A model generated the notes under the pieces. The model was not told the origin of the DNA and ran no database searches. It saw only the letters and a list, made by a program, of their open reading frames with translations. Both the position numbers and the translations under genes were made by a program. DNA of 64,000 nucleotides from Thermodesulfobacterium hveragerdense DSM 12571 (lineage in GTDB: Bacteria > Desulfobacterota > Thermodesulfobacteria > Thermodesulfobacteriales > Thermodesulfobacteriaceae), in NCBI RefSeq assembly GCF_000423845.1, contig NZ_AUIT01000001.1:1-64000 (forward strand). Direction: 5' to 3'. The number at the start of each line of letters is the position of its first letter. Position 1 is the first letter of the stretch. Positions 7,873 to 16,381 of the stretch are shown one piece after another.

Positions 7873-8351
7873 AGCTTTTCTTCTTTCCCGTCAATTTTTA
7901 TTTTGACAACCTTTTCTTCTAAATCCACCTCAACTTTTACACCACTGTTAAGCCCTACCCTAAATATTACCTGATCTTCTGGTATCATATATCTTTTAAA
8001 CATCATCTTTACTATTTTTAGATTTACCTCTGTAAGGTTTAAAAAATCGGGGTTGTTCTGGTATACACTACCTCCAGCAACCACAATTTTAGCGTTACTC
8101 CAGTTTATCCCAGAACGTTCTATTTCTTCTAAAAACGAAGGAATAAGAGATTCTCCAGAAAAAATTGTGACCCCTTCTTCTATTTCTAAATCTAAATCCT
8201 TATAAGGCAAAACAAAACAACATAATCCACCTTGCATTTTTGTTTTGTCAACCACTCCTATAGCTAAACCACTTCCAATAAAACCTGTGGTTAAAACAAC
8301 TGGTTTATCTTTTAAAATTTGATATTGACCTATATCTACTTTTACTCTCAT
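7869..8351 (-). CDS. CheD-like protein lacking the catalytic Cys and His
   Basis: The 160-residue product aligns by eye with CheD, which deamidates glutamines on chemoreceptors and binds CheC. The fold signature is there (VDIGQYQILKDKPVVLTTGF at the start, IVVAGGSVYQ near 90, and a beta-rich end with GLNSGVKVEVDLEE). However, the usual GLGSC reads GFIGSG, so the catalytic cysteine is Gly28. The usual AH of GLAHxxLP is Cys44-Cys45, so the catalytic histidine is missing. It is probably not a classical deamidase. It is coupled by a 4-bp overlap to the HDOD gene. No chemotaxis genes are in the window. Confidence 0.72.
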   Translation of the reverse strand: MRVKVDIGQYQILKDKPVVLTTGFIGSGLAIGVVDKTKMQGGLCCFVLPYKDLDLEIEEGVTIFSGESLIPSFLEEIERSGINWSNAKIVVAGGSVYQNNPDFLNLTEVNLKIVKMMFKRYMIPEDQVIFRVGLNSGVKVEVDLEEKVVKIKIDGKEEKL

Positions 8352-8364
8352 ACTCAGTCCTTTT

Positions 8365-9669
8365 TTAACTAAGATCCATGATACGATATTTTTTGGTAGG
8401 AGCGCTAACTACCTCTAAACTGTCTATTTCTTGTAAAGCCTTTACCACGTTTTTTTCCTTGGCTTCGTGAGTAAGCATAACTATAGGAACCGCCTGTTTC
8501 TTTTTTTGCCTTCCAATCTGAACCACAGAGGCAATACTTATGTTATACTTGCCTAAAACACCAGAAATTTTAGACAATACCCCTGGTTTATCTACTGCAG
8601 AAAAACGAAAATAATATTTAAACTCTACTTCTTCCATAGGCTTTATTTTATATCTTTTTTCATCAAAGGTCAAGGGATACTTTATAAAGGGTTTCTTTTT
8701 AAAAAAAGAAAACTCTATAGCTGTTATAAGATCGCTTACTACGGCACTAGCAGTAGGTTCTTTACCTGCCCCCAACCCATAAAGTAGAACGTCTCCTACA
8801 AAATCTCCTGTCACATAAAAAGCGTTGTAATTTAAACGAATAGAGGCTAAAACATGATTTTCAGGAATAAGGGTAGGATGAACTCGTACTTCTATGTCAT
8901 TTTTATGTTTGATAGCAAAGGCTAAAAGTTTGATAACATAACCAAAATTTTTAGCAAAATTTAAGTCTATAAGGTCTATATTTTCTATTCCTTCTAAATA
9001 AACCTGAGAAGCTTTAATAAAACTACCAAAGGAAAGGGAAGCCAAAATAGCTATCTTATGGGCTGCATCCATACCGTTTATGTCTAAAGTGGGATCAGCC
9101 TCTGCGTAGCCTTTTTTTTGAGCTTCCTTTAAGGCTTCTTTAAAATCTGTCTTTTCTTCCAGCATTTTAGTAAGGATATAATTAGTCGTTCCGTTCACTA
9201 TACCTACTATCGATTTTATCTTATTTCCTATAAGTGCCTCTCTAAGAGTTTTTATGATAGGAATACCCCCACCTACTGAGGCTTCAAAACCTAAAAACCT
9301 CTGCCTTTTTAAAGCTTCCCCCCAAATTTCGTCTCCATATTCAGCAAGTATAGCCTTGTTTGCTGTCACTACCTCCTTTCCCTTTTGTAAAGCCTTTAGC
9401 ACATACTCTTTAGCCGGTATAATTCCTCCAATCAACTCACAAACGATAGATATCTCTGGATCCTCTAATATGTCTTCAACAGAGGTGGTAAAAATCTCTG
9501 GACTAACCGAAATACTTCTTATTTTCTTTGGGTCCCTTACTAAGATCCGTTTAACCACAGGGATTAAACCTATTCTTTCTTTAATAACCTCTCGATTTTT
9601 TTCTAACAACTCATAAACCCCTGTCCCTACCGTTCCAAAACCTAAAAGCCCTATCTTTACCTCCTTCAT
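8365..9669 (-). CDS. hom: Homoserine dehydrogenase
   Basis: This enzyme reduces aspartate semialdehyde to homoserine for threonine and methionine synthesis. The 434 residues show the NAD(P)-binding motif GLLGFGTVGTGVYE at residue 8, the catalytic core (SVGGGIPIIKTLRE, VGIVNGTTNYILTKM near 155, GYAEADPTLDINGMDAAHK near 190) and a C-terminal ACT domain (VDKPGVLSKISGVLGKY) that suggests amino-acid feedback. GGGGG lies before the ATG. It is followed after 13 bp by the CheD-like gene, which is probably chance operon packing. Confidence 0.96.
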   Translation of the reverse strand: MKEVKIGLLGFGTVGTGVYELLEKNREVIKERIGLIPVVKRILVRDPKKIRSISVSPEIFTTSVEDILEDPEISIVCELIGGIIPAKEYVLKALQKGKEVVTANKAILAEYGDEIWGEALKRQRFLGFEASVGGGIPIIKTLREALIGNKIKSIVGIVNGTTNYILTKMLEEKTDFKEALKEAQKKGYAEADPTLDINGMDAAHKIAILASLSFGSFIKASQVYLEGIENIDLIDLNFAKNFGYVIKLLAFAIKHKNDIEVRVHPTLIPENHVLASIRLNYNAFYVTGDFVGDVLLYGLGAGKEPTASAVVSDLITAIEFSFFKKKPFIKYPLTFDEKRYKIKPMEEVEFKYYFRFSAVDKPGVLSKISGVLGKYNISIASVVQIGRQKKKQAVPIVMLTHEAKEKNVVKALQEIDSLEVVSAPTKKYRIMDLS

Positions 9670-9687
9670 AAAACCCCCTTTCTTAAT

Positions 9688-11454
9688 CTATCTTAAAGAT
9701 AGGTCACATACCGAACAACCTAATCCTTCAACCTGGTCTTCCCCTAAATATATCACCTGTTCCTTTTTACAGCCATAACGATAAACGGTAACTCCTTTAA
9801 GACCTAACTCATAAGCCTTTAAATAAATAGCCTTTATTTCTTCGACGGTAGTTTCTGGAGATAAATTTATGGTTTTAGAAACGGCATTATGGGTATGCCT
9901 TTGGAAAGTGGCTTGAACCAAAAGATGGTTTGCAGGAGATATTTCATAGGTGGTTACAAAAAGTTTTTTAATTTTTTCTGAAATTGTTACATGTTTTAAG
10001 GTGCCTACTTTTTTTACTTGAGATAAAATCTCTTCTACCTCATCGTCTTTATAACCTTCTTTATACAAAAACTCTAAAAACAACGGGTGAAATCCTTTTA
10101 AAAGTTTATTCTCTAAAGTCTTTCTTTCGTAATAAACTCCAAAAAGAGGTTCTATACCTGAAGACACACCAGCTATCAAAGAGATACTACCTGTAGGAGC
10201 GATGGTAGTAGTGGTAGCATTCCTTATAGGTAAATTAAGGCTATCCCAAAAACTACCGTAAAAAGCAGGAAAACATCCTCTTTCTTTAGCTAACTGATGA
10301 GACGCCTTTACAGACTCTTTTTCGATAAATCTCATAATCTCTTCTGCTAACTCTAACGCTCTTTTTTCTCCATAAGAAACCTCTAACTTGATAAGCATAT
10401 CAGCAAAACCCATCACTCCCAATCCTATCTTCCTGGTAAGCCTGGTAATTTTAGCAATCTGTGGGAGAGGAAACCTGTTAACCTCTATCACGTCGTCTAA
10501 AAACCTTACTGCTAACCATACAACCTCTTTTAGTCTTTCCCAATCTATTTTTTTATCTTTAACAAAATTTGCCAGGTTTATAGATCCCAAATTACAAGAC
10601 TCAAAAGGTAATAAAGGTTGTTCTCCGCAAGGGTTAGTAGCCTCGATTTCTCCCAAATGCGGGGTTGGGTTATACCGGTGTATGGTATCAACAAACAAAA
10701 CTCCAGGATCTCCAGATGCCCAGGCACAATAGGCTATCTTTTCAAAAAGTTCCTTAGCCTTTACATATCTTTCAACTTTTTTATTCCTTGGATTAATCAG
10801 AGGAAAAACATCTCCCTTTTTTACAGCCTCCATGAAGGAATCGGTTATCCCTACGGAAAGGTTAAAATTCTTTAAAGCCTCAGGGTCTCTGCACTTTATT
10901 TCTATAAACTCTTCTATGTCAGGGTGGTCTACCCTGAGAATTCCCATGTTAGCGCCTCTTCTCTTTCCTCCCTGTTTGATAGCCTCAGTAGCGGCATCAA
11001 ACACTTTAATAAACGAAATAGGCCCACTTGCTATACCTTGAGTGGTTGCTACCATGTCTCCTTTAGGTCTGATCTTTGAAAAAGAAAAACCTGTTCCTCC
11101 ACCAGATTTATGGATAAGAGCAGCGTGTTTTAGAGTTTCAAAGATCGATTCTAAAGAATCTTCAACAGGAAGAACAAAACAAGCAGAAAGCTGTCCCAAA
11201 GGAGTTCCTGCATTCATAAGGGTGGGAGAGTTAGGTAAGAAGTCTAAATTAGCCATAAGCTGATAAAATTTTTCCTGATAAAAAGCTACTTGAGGGTTCC
11301 CACCAAAAGCAAGCTCTCCTTCTGCCACTGCTCTTGCTACCCTTTGAAAAAGCTCTTCGGGAGTCTCTACTACTTCACCCTCTTTTTTTAAAAGGTATCT
11401 TTCTCTCAAAATCAGCCAAGCTGGTTCGGTTAAATTAACAGGGCTTTTTGTCAT
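9688..11454 (-). CDS. nrdJ: Adenosylcobalamin-dependent ribonucleotide reductase (class II)
   Basis: It makes deoxyribonucleotides using a B12-generated thiyl radical, with no oxygen requirement. The motifs are GGTGFSFSKIRPKGD (about residue 115), NPCGEQPLLPFESCNLGSIN (about 277, with the active-site NxCxE arrangement) and a C-terminal cysteine region (GLGCSVCD) that would shuttle electrons from thioredoxin. The length of about 588 residues is typical of a compact NrdJ. I prefer the ATG at 11454. A TTG three codons upstream also fits, and neither has a strong ribosome binding site. It lies 15 bp after the DUF6178-like gene, so there is no room for a cobalamin riboswitch directly upstream. Confidence 0.95.
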   Translation of the reverse strand: MTKSPVNLTEPAWLILRERYLLKKEGEVVETPEELFQRVARAVAEGELAFGGNPQVAFYQEKFYQLMANLDFLPNSPTLMNAGTPLGQLSACFVLPVEDSLESIFETLKHAALIHKSGGGTGFSFSKIRPKGDMVATTQGIASGPISFIKVFDAATEAIKQGGKRRGANMGILRVDHPDIEEFIEIKCRDPEALKNFNLSVGITDSFMEAVKKGDVFPLINPRNKKVERYVKAKELFEKIAYCAWASGDPGVLFVDTIHRYNPTPHLGEIEATNPCGEQPLLPFESCNLGSINLANFVKDKKIDWERLKEVVWLAVRFLDDVIEVNRFPLPQIAKITRLTRKIGLGVMGFADMLIKLEVSYGEKRALELAEEIMRFIEKESVKASHQLAKERGCFPAFYGSFWDSLNLPIRNATTTTIAPTGSISLIAGVSSGIEPLFGVYYERKTLENKLLKGFHPLFLEFLYKEGYKDDEVEEILSQVKKVGTLKHVTISEKIKKLFVTTYEISPANHLLVQATFQRHTHNAVSKTINLSPETTVEEIKAIYLKAYELGLKGVTVYRYGCKKEQVIYLGEDQVEGLGCSVCDLSLR

Positions 11455-11469
11455 AAAATCCAAAAATCT

Positions 11470-13254
11470 TTAATGGTTTAGGTCTACCAGAACCAAGGTT
11501 TGATATTTAGGCTCAGGTGGATTTTGTAGGTCGATGTTTTGGAACTCTAAAGATAGTTTGTTAAGAACAAAGTTAAGGAAAGATTCTAAAAGTTCCTTTT
11601 CATAATACCAGTTCTTTTTTACATAATTTTCAAAACTTGCAAACAACATCTCTTTTATTTCTGGTTTAAGTTCACAACGATTTTCTTTTTCATAAAAAAG
11701 TTCGTTTATAACCTTTGTCCAAGAACTTTTAGGTAAAGCTTTAAACACAAATTCACCTTTATCTTTCCAGTAAAAAAGAGAAGTAATAATAAGGTTACTC
11801 CAGGTTAAAAAGTTTACATCATAGTTTCTACCCGGAAGGTTTACCTCTCTAATCCAGCCAAGGGTTGAACCAAACATCCTCTCTATCACAGGAGCCATAT
11901 ATCCGATCTCTTCGATGTATCTACGGACGGTATTGACCTCACTAACTCTTTTAAAAAATGTATATTCTTCTAAAGTACCTATTTTTTCTGGACGAAAATA
12001 TCTAATTTGATTAAGATTTTTCACCCAAACCCCGTCTAAGTATCCTTTATACGGTTGGTCAAGATATCTCAAAACCGAAGGGTCAAAATCTTTGCCTTTA
12101 ACCATGGATAAAGCAAACTTTCTAAGGTTTTTAAGTAAGGTTTGGGCTATCCTAAAAAGGTCTTCAAGGATATGTTCTTCTACCAACCGTTTAGCAACCT
12201 CCAAGTTCCCTTGAGAAAGATATTCTATCCCTAAGTTTAAACTACCCCAGACTTTATCAAGGCTTTTTTTTACCTGTTCTATCTCGTCTATCACTACATT
12301 ATCAACGATAATCACCTTATTAGATAACCAGGCAAGCTCTTTTTTAATCCTGTCTATCTGATAGGAATCTTCGATTTTTTCTAAAACCTTAAAAATCATC
12401 AAAGTCTTATCTCCGGGATAAACCATGATGTTAACCGGAGAGAACTCTTCCCTCTCTTCAGAGGGAGAAAGATAAACAGGCTCTATTTTCTTTAAATTTT
12501 TAGGATGCTGAGGAGTATAAACATCTAAAGCCTCAAAGTATTCGGGAATTCCTTCGTCAGCTAACCTACCATTCCTCCATCTATAAGCTCTCTCTTCTAC
12601 CTCTACCGGTATCTCCCAGATAACAGACTCAAGCAAGGAAAAATAAGTTTCTGACATCTCTTCTCTTAAAAGTTCTACCATCCTTCTAAAGTAAAACTCT
12701 AAGGCTTCATTTTTAAACTCTATAAAATAGAAATCATCCAACGTAAAATAAGGCAAAAAATCCATAGCTTCTATCAGTTCCATATCATCTGGCTTTTTGT
12801 ATACCTTGACAAACTTTTGAAAAATAGCTATCAAAAAATCAAAATCCGCTACCTTTAACCACTCTACAACCTTACCTTCTCCTGCCTGAAAAAGTAACAA
12901 AATCCAAGAAGCTACCCTTTCTGCTTTAATACGATCTTTATACCAGCAATCTATGTCAAACATAAACTGAATCTGGGTACCTTTAGCATAGGAAAGAAGT
13001 TCTACCGTTAAGTCAAGAGAAGAAGCTTTTATGGTTAAGAATAACTCTTGACAAGGTAGATTTTTTACCAAACCCTCTGGATAAGGAGAGTTTAGTATAA
13101 GTTTAGCTTTAGCTTCCCAAGGAACACTGAGCACTAATTCATACATCTTATAAAAATCTAAAGCTTGAAGCTTTTTCTCTAATTCCTGGTCTGGAGTTTT
13201 TAAAATCTCCTCTAACGTGAGACCTTCATAGGTCCTGTTGAAAAGCATCTTCAT
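11470..13254 (-). CDS. DUF6178-like protein of unknown function
   Basis: This 594-residue soluble protein has no signal peptide, clear membrane segment or catalytic motif that I can identify. It is helical and acidic. It resembles the DUF6178 family seen in sulfate and metal reducers; this is recalled, not searched. It overlaps yraN by 29 bp. GGAGG lies 8 to 9 nt before the ATG at 13254, inside the end of yraN, which supports this start. nrdJ follows directly. No function can be assigned from context. Confidence 0.72.
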   Translation of the reverse strand: MKMLFNRTYEGLTLEEILKTPDQELEKKLQALDFYKMYELVLSVPWEAKAKLILNSPYPEGLVKNLPCQELFLTIKASSLDLTVELLSYAKGTQIQFMFDIDCWYKDRIKAERVASWILLLFQAGEGKVVEWLKVADFDFLIAIFQKFVKVYKKPDDMELIEAMDFLPYFTLDDFYFIEFKNEALEFYFRRMVELLREEMSETYFSLLESVIWEIPVEVEERAYRWRNGRLADEGIPEYFEALDVYTPQHPKNLKKIEPVYLSPSEEREEFSPVNIMVYPGDKTLMIFKVLEKIEDSYQIDRIKKELAWLSNKVIIVDNVVIDEIEQVKKSLDKVWGSLNLGIEYLSQGNLEVAKRLVEEHILEDLFRIAQTLLKNLRKFALSMVKGKDFDPSVLRYLDQPYKGYLDGVWVKNLNQIRYFRPEKIGTLEEYTFFKRVSEVNTVRRYIEEIGYMAPVIERMFGSTLGWIREVNLPGRNYDVNFLTWSNLIITSLFYWKDKGEFVFKALPKSSWTKVINELFYEKENRCELKPEIKEMLFASFENYVKKNWYYEKELLESFLNFVLNKLSLEFQNIDLQNPPEPKYQTLVLVDLNH

Positions 13255-13609
13255 AATGAAGAACCTCCGACCCTTTAATCACTAACACGTCAAACCTTAT
13301 ATTCTTTATTTTACTCAAACTTTGAGAATTTTTAACCCAAAACTCTTCAGCTACCGCAAGAATTTTTTTCCTTTTTCTTAAATCAACCTTATCTTCAGCA
13401 ATAAGTCCTAAGTCTTGAAAATCAGTCTTTACTTCTACAAACACCAATAAATCTTTCTTAACCGCAATCAGATCTATCTCCCCTTGCTTAGTACGAAAAT
13501 TCTTTCCTATAATCTTAAATCCTTTGGACTTAAGGTATTTTTCTGCTAAGCTTTCGGCTAAATTTCCCTTTTCTTTAGAAGAAAAAAGGCCGATCAATTT
13601 TTTAATCAT
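13226..13609 (-). CDS. yraN: YraN/UPF0102 endonuclease-like protein
   Basis: The product of about 127 residues has the restriction-endonuclease-like core of UPF0102: AEKYLKSKGFKIIGKNFRTK, then GEIDLIAVKKDLLVFVEVKT, with the D...ExK metal-binding pattern. It may act in Holliday junction or recombination processing, but this is not established. I choose the ATG at 13609 because it overlaps the rnhB stop as ATGA; a GTG three codons upstream is an alternative. The rplS-rnhB-yraN order is common in bacteria. Confidence 0.92.
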   Translation of the reverse strand: MIKKLIGLFSSKEKGNLAESLAEKYLKSKGFKIIGKNFRTKQGEIDLIAVKKDLLVFVEVKTDFQDLGLIAEDKVDLRKRKKILAVAEEFWVKNSQSLSKIKNIRFDVLVIKGSEVLHYEDAFQQDL

Positions 13610-14247
13610 AGAAAACACTGATAATAAGTTCTATGGACCTCGCAAGGACCGTAAATTTTAATCTTACTAAAATGAAGCTTAGTTCCATAACCTTTGTGCT
13701 TTTCAAAACCATATTGGGGATAAACCTTGGCAAGCTCTTTCATATAGTTATCCCTTGCCACCTTAGCCAGTATCGAGGCTGCAGCTATACAAACGCATAG
13801 ATTATCACCCTCTACTACTGCTTTCTGTACTCCTCGAAATTCAGGGATCAACAAAGGTCCGTCTACTAAAACCACCTGCGGTTGAGGATTAAGTCTTTTT
13901 AAAGCCTCATACATAGCCTTAAACGTAGCCTTGAGAATTCCTTGAGCATTTATCTCGTCAACGTCTACCTTAGCGATAGCGTAGGTTAAAGCGTTAGAGC
14001 AGATGTAATCAAACAGCTCTTCTCTTTTTTTTGGGTTTAATTTTTTAGAATCTTTTATTTCCTTAGGGTCAAAACCTTCTGGAAGGATAACTGCTGAAGC
14101 AAACACAGGGCCTGCAATAGCCCCTCTTCCTGCTTCATCAACCCCAGCTATAAGACTATAGCCCCTCTCTTTTAGATGATGTTCTAAGTCTGAAAAATGG
14201 ATTATTGAAGGTTTGGTTAAAAAAAAGGAATGACCTTTTTTCTTCAA
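13606..14247 (-). CDS. rnhB: Ribonuclease HII
   Basis: It cleaves RNA within RNA-DNA hybrids and removes misincorporated ribonucleotides. The 213 residues contain the signature LIAGVDEAGRGAIAGPVFAS (about residue 33; first catalytic Asp-Glu), KDSKKLNPKKREELF (about 65), VLVDGP (about 128; catalytic Asp) and ASILAKVARDNYM (about 158). The only plausible start is the TTG at 14247. It has no visible ribosome binding site and lies just after a strong hairpin, so translation is probably weak. Confidence 0.95.
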   Translation of the reverse strand: MKKKGHSFFLTKPSIIHFSDLEHHLKERGYSLIAGVDEAGRGAIAGPVFASAVILPEGFDPKEIKDSKKLNPKKREELFDYICSNALTYAIAKVDVDEINAQGILKATFKAMYEALKRLNPQPQVVLVDGPLLIPEFRGVQKAVVEGDNLCVCIAAASILAKVARDNYMKELAKVYPQYGFEKHKGYGTKLHFSKIKIYGPCEVHRTYYQCFL

Positions 14248-14258
14248 CTTTAACTTAT

Positions 14259-14291
14259 AATACAGGAAGGGGCTAAGCCCCTTCCTGTATT
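14259..14291 (-). terminator. Hairpin between rplS and rnhB
   Basis: A 15-bp perfect stem (14259-14273 with 14277-14291) has a 3-nt loop. Its 5' side on the reverse strand includes the rplS stop codon. Only a few U residues follow (ATTATAAG), so it may be a weak terminator, an attenuator or a 3' end stabiliser. Confidence 0.65.
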
Positions 14292-14655
14292 ATTCCATAA
14301 CTTTGTTGTCAAACCTTTCTTTAATACGGGCCGCTTTACCAAAACGTTCTCTAAGATAGTAAAGTCTTGCCCTTCTTACTTTGCCTCTCTTAACGAGTTC
14401 TATCTTTTCTATCCTTGGAGAATGTAAAGGAAAAGTTCTTTCCACACCTACTCCAAAGGAAACCTTTCTTACCGTAAAAGTAGCGTTAATTCCTGAACCT
14501 CTTCTTCTGATAACTATACCTTCAAATACCTGAATTCTTTCTTTTTCTTCTCCTTCTTTTAACTTAAAATGAACCCTCACAGTATCCCCAGGATTAAACT
14601 TAGGGAGACCTTCTTTGAAATAATTTTTTTCTACCTCTCTTACCAAAGGATGCAT
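14290..14655 (-). CDS. rplS: Ribosomal protein L19
   Basis: This 121-residue protein of the large subunit contacts the 30S interface. It contains [14 protein letters not shown] (residue 19), [14 protein letters not shown] (about 44) and [17 protein letters not shown] (about 69), as expected. The correct start is the ATG at 14655, preceded by AGGAGG. A longer frame reaches upstream into the tRNA-His gene and is not real. It is cotranscribed with tRNA-His, 57 bp upstream, from the promoter at 14806-14833. Confidence 0.97.
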   Translation of the reverse strand: MHPLVREVEKNYFKEGLPKFNPGDTVRVHFKLKEGEEKERIQVFEGIVIRRRGSGINATFTVRKVSFGVGVERTFPLHSPRIEKIELVKRGKVRRARLYYLRERFGKAARIKERFDNKVME

Positions 14656-14712
14656 AAAAAACCTCCTTATCTCCGGTGCCTTTTTGATTTTTTTCTTTTT
14701 AAAACATAAAAA

Positions 14713-14788
14713 TGGGGAGGCCGACGGGGCTCGAACCCGCAACACCCGGGGCCACAGCCCGGTGCTCTACCATTGAGCTACGGCCTCC
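14713..14788 (-). tRNA. tRNA-His (GTG anticodon)
   Basis: The reverse strand folds as a cloverleaf. The acceptor stem is GAGGCCG with CGGCCTC, the D arm is GCTC-AATGGTA-GAGC, the anticodon stem-loop has CTGTGGC with anticodon GTG, and the T arm contains GGTTCGAGCC. An extra G at position -1 faces C73, the histidine identity mark. The CCA end is encoded in the DNA. Confidence 0.97.
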
Positions 14789-14805
14789 ACCTGTAGTTGA
14801 ATAAT

Positions 14806-14833
14806 ATTATAGTATACCCTATAGAAAATTCAA
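14806..14833 (-). promoter_or_regulatory. Promoter for tRNA-His and rplS
   Basis: On the reverse strand TTGAAT (14828-14833) is followed after 16 nt by TATAAT (14806-14811), about 17 nt before the tRNA. Confidence 0.65.
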
Positions 14834-14899
14834 TAGCCTAACTCAAACTTTACCTTAAAAACTCAACAAACTCTTAGTGTAAACTATCAAAACTTGTAG

Positions 14900-14905
14900 T
14901 ATAAT
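14900..14905 (+). promoter_or_regulatory. Possible -10 element for pgsA-like gene
   Basis: A perfect TATAAT lies 39 nt before the ATG at 14945. I see no good -35 element. Confidence 0.3.
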
Positions 14906-14944
14906 CAAAGATCATAATATAAAAAATATAAATAAATCAAAGTT

Positions 14945-15808
14945 ATGACCAAAAGGATAAATCCTAACCTTCTTACCTTGTTAAGGGTGGTGTGTTTGCC
15001 TGTTCCTTGCGTGCTTCTCTTTATAAACTCATCGATCACTAAATTTATAGCCATGGGCTTGTTGTTATTTCTTTCTCTAACCGATTATTTTGACGGCCTC
15101 TTAGCCAGAAAATACAACCGAACCTCAAAACTTGGGGCACTCCTTGACCCGATAGCCGATAAAATCTTTGTAACTACCATCTATCTTATACTGGTAAAAC
15201 TCGCCTATTTCCCTTTTTTACCTGTCTTTTTTCTTCTGCTGAGAGAAATTCTAATCTCTTTTTTAAGAAGTATACTTCCTCAAAGCATGAAAGTTAATCT
15301 GATAGCTAAATTTAAAACTTTTTTCCAGATGTCCTTAGCTGTAGGGGTAATATTTGCTAAAACCCTCTATCCTAACTTAAACCCTACCTTAGTAGAAATC
15401 CTGGTTTGGATAGCGGTGCTACTTTCTTACCTAAGTGCTCTAAAGTATATTCTACAAATCATGAATAAGTTAAATTATATCTTTCAAAAAAAATTTCAGA
15501 ATAAACTACTCTATGAAGTTTTATGTCCTTTGTTGTTATTGTTGTTTTTTCCGTTTACAGAGAGTTTTTTCTGGGGGGTACCGTTCCTTACAGGAATGTT
15601 ATTTTTAAAAGGGGCCAACAAATTAGAGACAGACAAAAAAGAAGAACGAATTACTCTTTTAGGATTTTTTTTGTTATCCTTAGCAGGAATGCTTGAAGCT
15701 ATCCTTTGGGGAAAGATAAGATTTTCACTACTTTTCTTGTTGTTTTATCTAATCTTAAAAGAAGGGATTAAAAGTTTTAATATTATAAAAGAAGCTTTTA
15801 AAGGCTAA
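14945..15808 (+). CDS. pgsA: CDP-alcohol phosphatidyltransferase (PgsA-like) with extra C-terminal membrane region
   Basis: The N-terminal 180 residues are a CDP-alcohol phosphatidyltransferase that would make phosphatidylglycerol phosphate in the inner membrane. The family signature is complete: SLTDYFDGLLARKYN followed by KLGALLDPIADK (about residues 42-72), with all conserved Asp and Gly. The start INPNLLTLLRVV is typical of PgsA. Residues from about 180 to 287 form additional hydrophobic segments not found in ordinary PgsA, which is near 180-200 residues. The ribosome binding site is weak. The 3' end overlaps that of the convergent gene by 4 bp. Confidence 0.85.
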   Translation: MTKRINPNLLTLLRVVCLPVPCVLLFINSSITKFIAMGLLLFLSLTDYFDGLLARKYNRTSKLGALLDPIADKIFVTTIYLILVKLAYFPFLPVFFLLLREILISFLRSILPQSMKVNLIAKFKTFFQMSLAVGVIFAKTLYPNLNPTLVEILVWIAVLLSYLSALKYILQIMNKLNYIFQKKFQNKLLYEVLCPLLLLLFFPFTESFFWGVPFLTGMLFLKGANKLETDKKEERITLLGFFLLSLAGMLEAILWGKIRFSLLFLLFYLILKEGIKSFNIIKEAFKG

Positions 15809-16227
15809 TTTTCTGGTTCTTCTTGTTCTTCTTCTTTTTTACCTGGAAAAGGAATAACCTTTTCTTCAGGTTCTTTTTTTTCTGGTTTTCTAGGGATTTC
15901 CTTTTTTTGGCTGTAAGAAAAAGAAGGTTCGGCAAACTTAATAGGAACTGCTTGTTGATAAAAGCTTAAAAGTGTCTTAGGTATATCAAGGGTATACCAA
16001 ACTATATGAATCCTCTGTAAAGTAATCGTAGGTATCCCAATCAAATAAGGATAAAGCCCTGTTTTATCAAAATTAACCAAAGCAGGCCATTCTACCTCAA
16101 AAAACTCCTTTTTTTCTAACACAAACTGGATGGTTTCAAAAATGAGGTTATAACAAACGATACCTAAAAAAAGGCCTGTCTGCAGCTGAAAAAGTACAGG
16201 TTGTTTGCCTATGGGTTGTTCTGCCAT
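15805..16227 (-). CDS. Protein of unknown function with charged tail
   Basis: I do not recognise this 140-residue protein. Residues 1-95 look globular with mixed hydrophobic strands (VLFQLQTGLFLGIVCYNLIF). Residues 105-140 are a low-complexity tail of Lys, Glu and Pro, probably disordered. There is no signal peptide. The site AAGGAG lies about 13 nt before the ATG, which is long. It is single and convergent with the pgsA-like gene. Confidence 0.6.
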   Translation of the reverse strand: MAEQPIGKQPVLFQLQTGLFLGIVCYNLIFETIQFVLEKKEFFEVEWPALVNFDKTGLYPYLIGIPTITLQRIHIVWYTLDIPKTLLSFYQQAVPIKFAEPSFSYSQKKEIPRKPEKKEPEEKVIPFPGKKEEEQEEPEN

Positions 16228-16381
16228 ATAAATATTTTATTCTCCTTTATGGTTTTTGCAACTTTGATTTTTAGTTACAGTGTATACCATATAAACCTTA
16301 GATTGTAAAAATTACTTTTTATGTTTAATTTAAAAATAAAGATTTAGAAAAATTGAGTCAAGTGTAAAAGAAGGGGGGTTA

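Noticed and set aside
11455-11469. Cobalamin riboswitch before nrdJ
   Set aside because: Only 15 nt separate nrdJ from the upstream gene, and no long structured leader is possible.
14656-14745. N-terminal extension of rplS
   Set aside because: It runs into the tRNA-His gene; the ATG at 14655 has a good AGGAGG and the normal L19 start.
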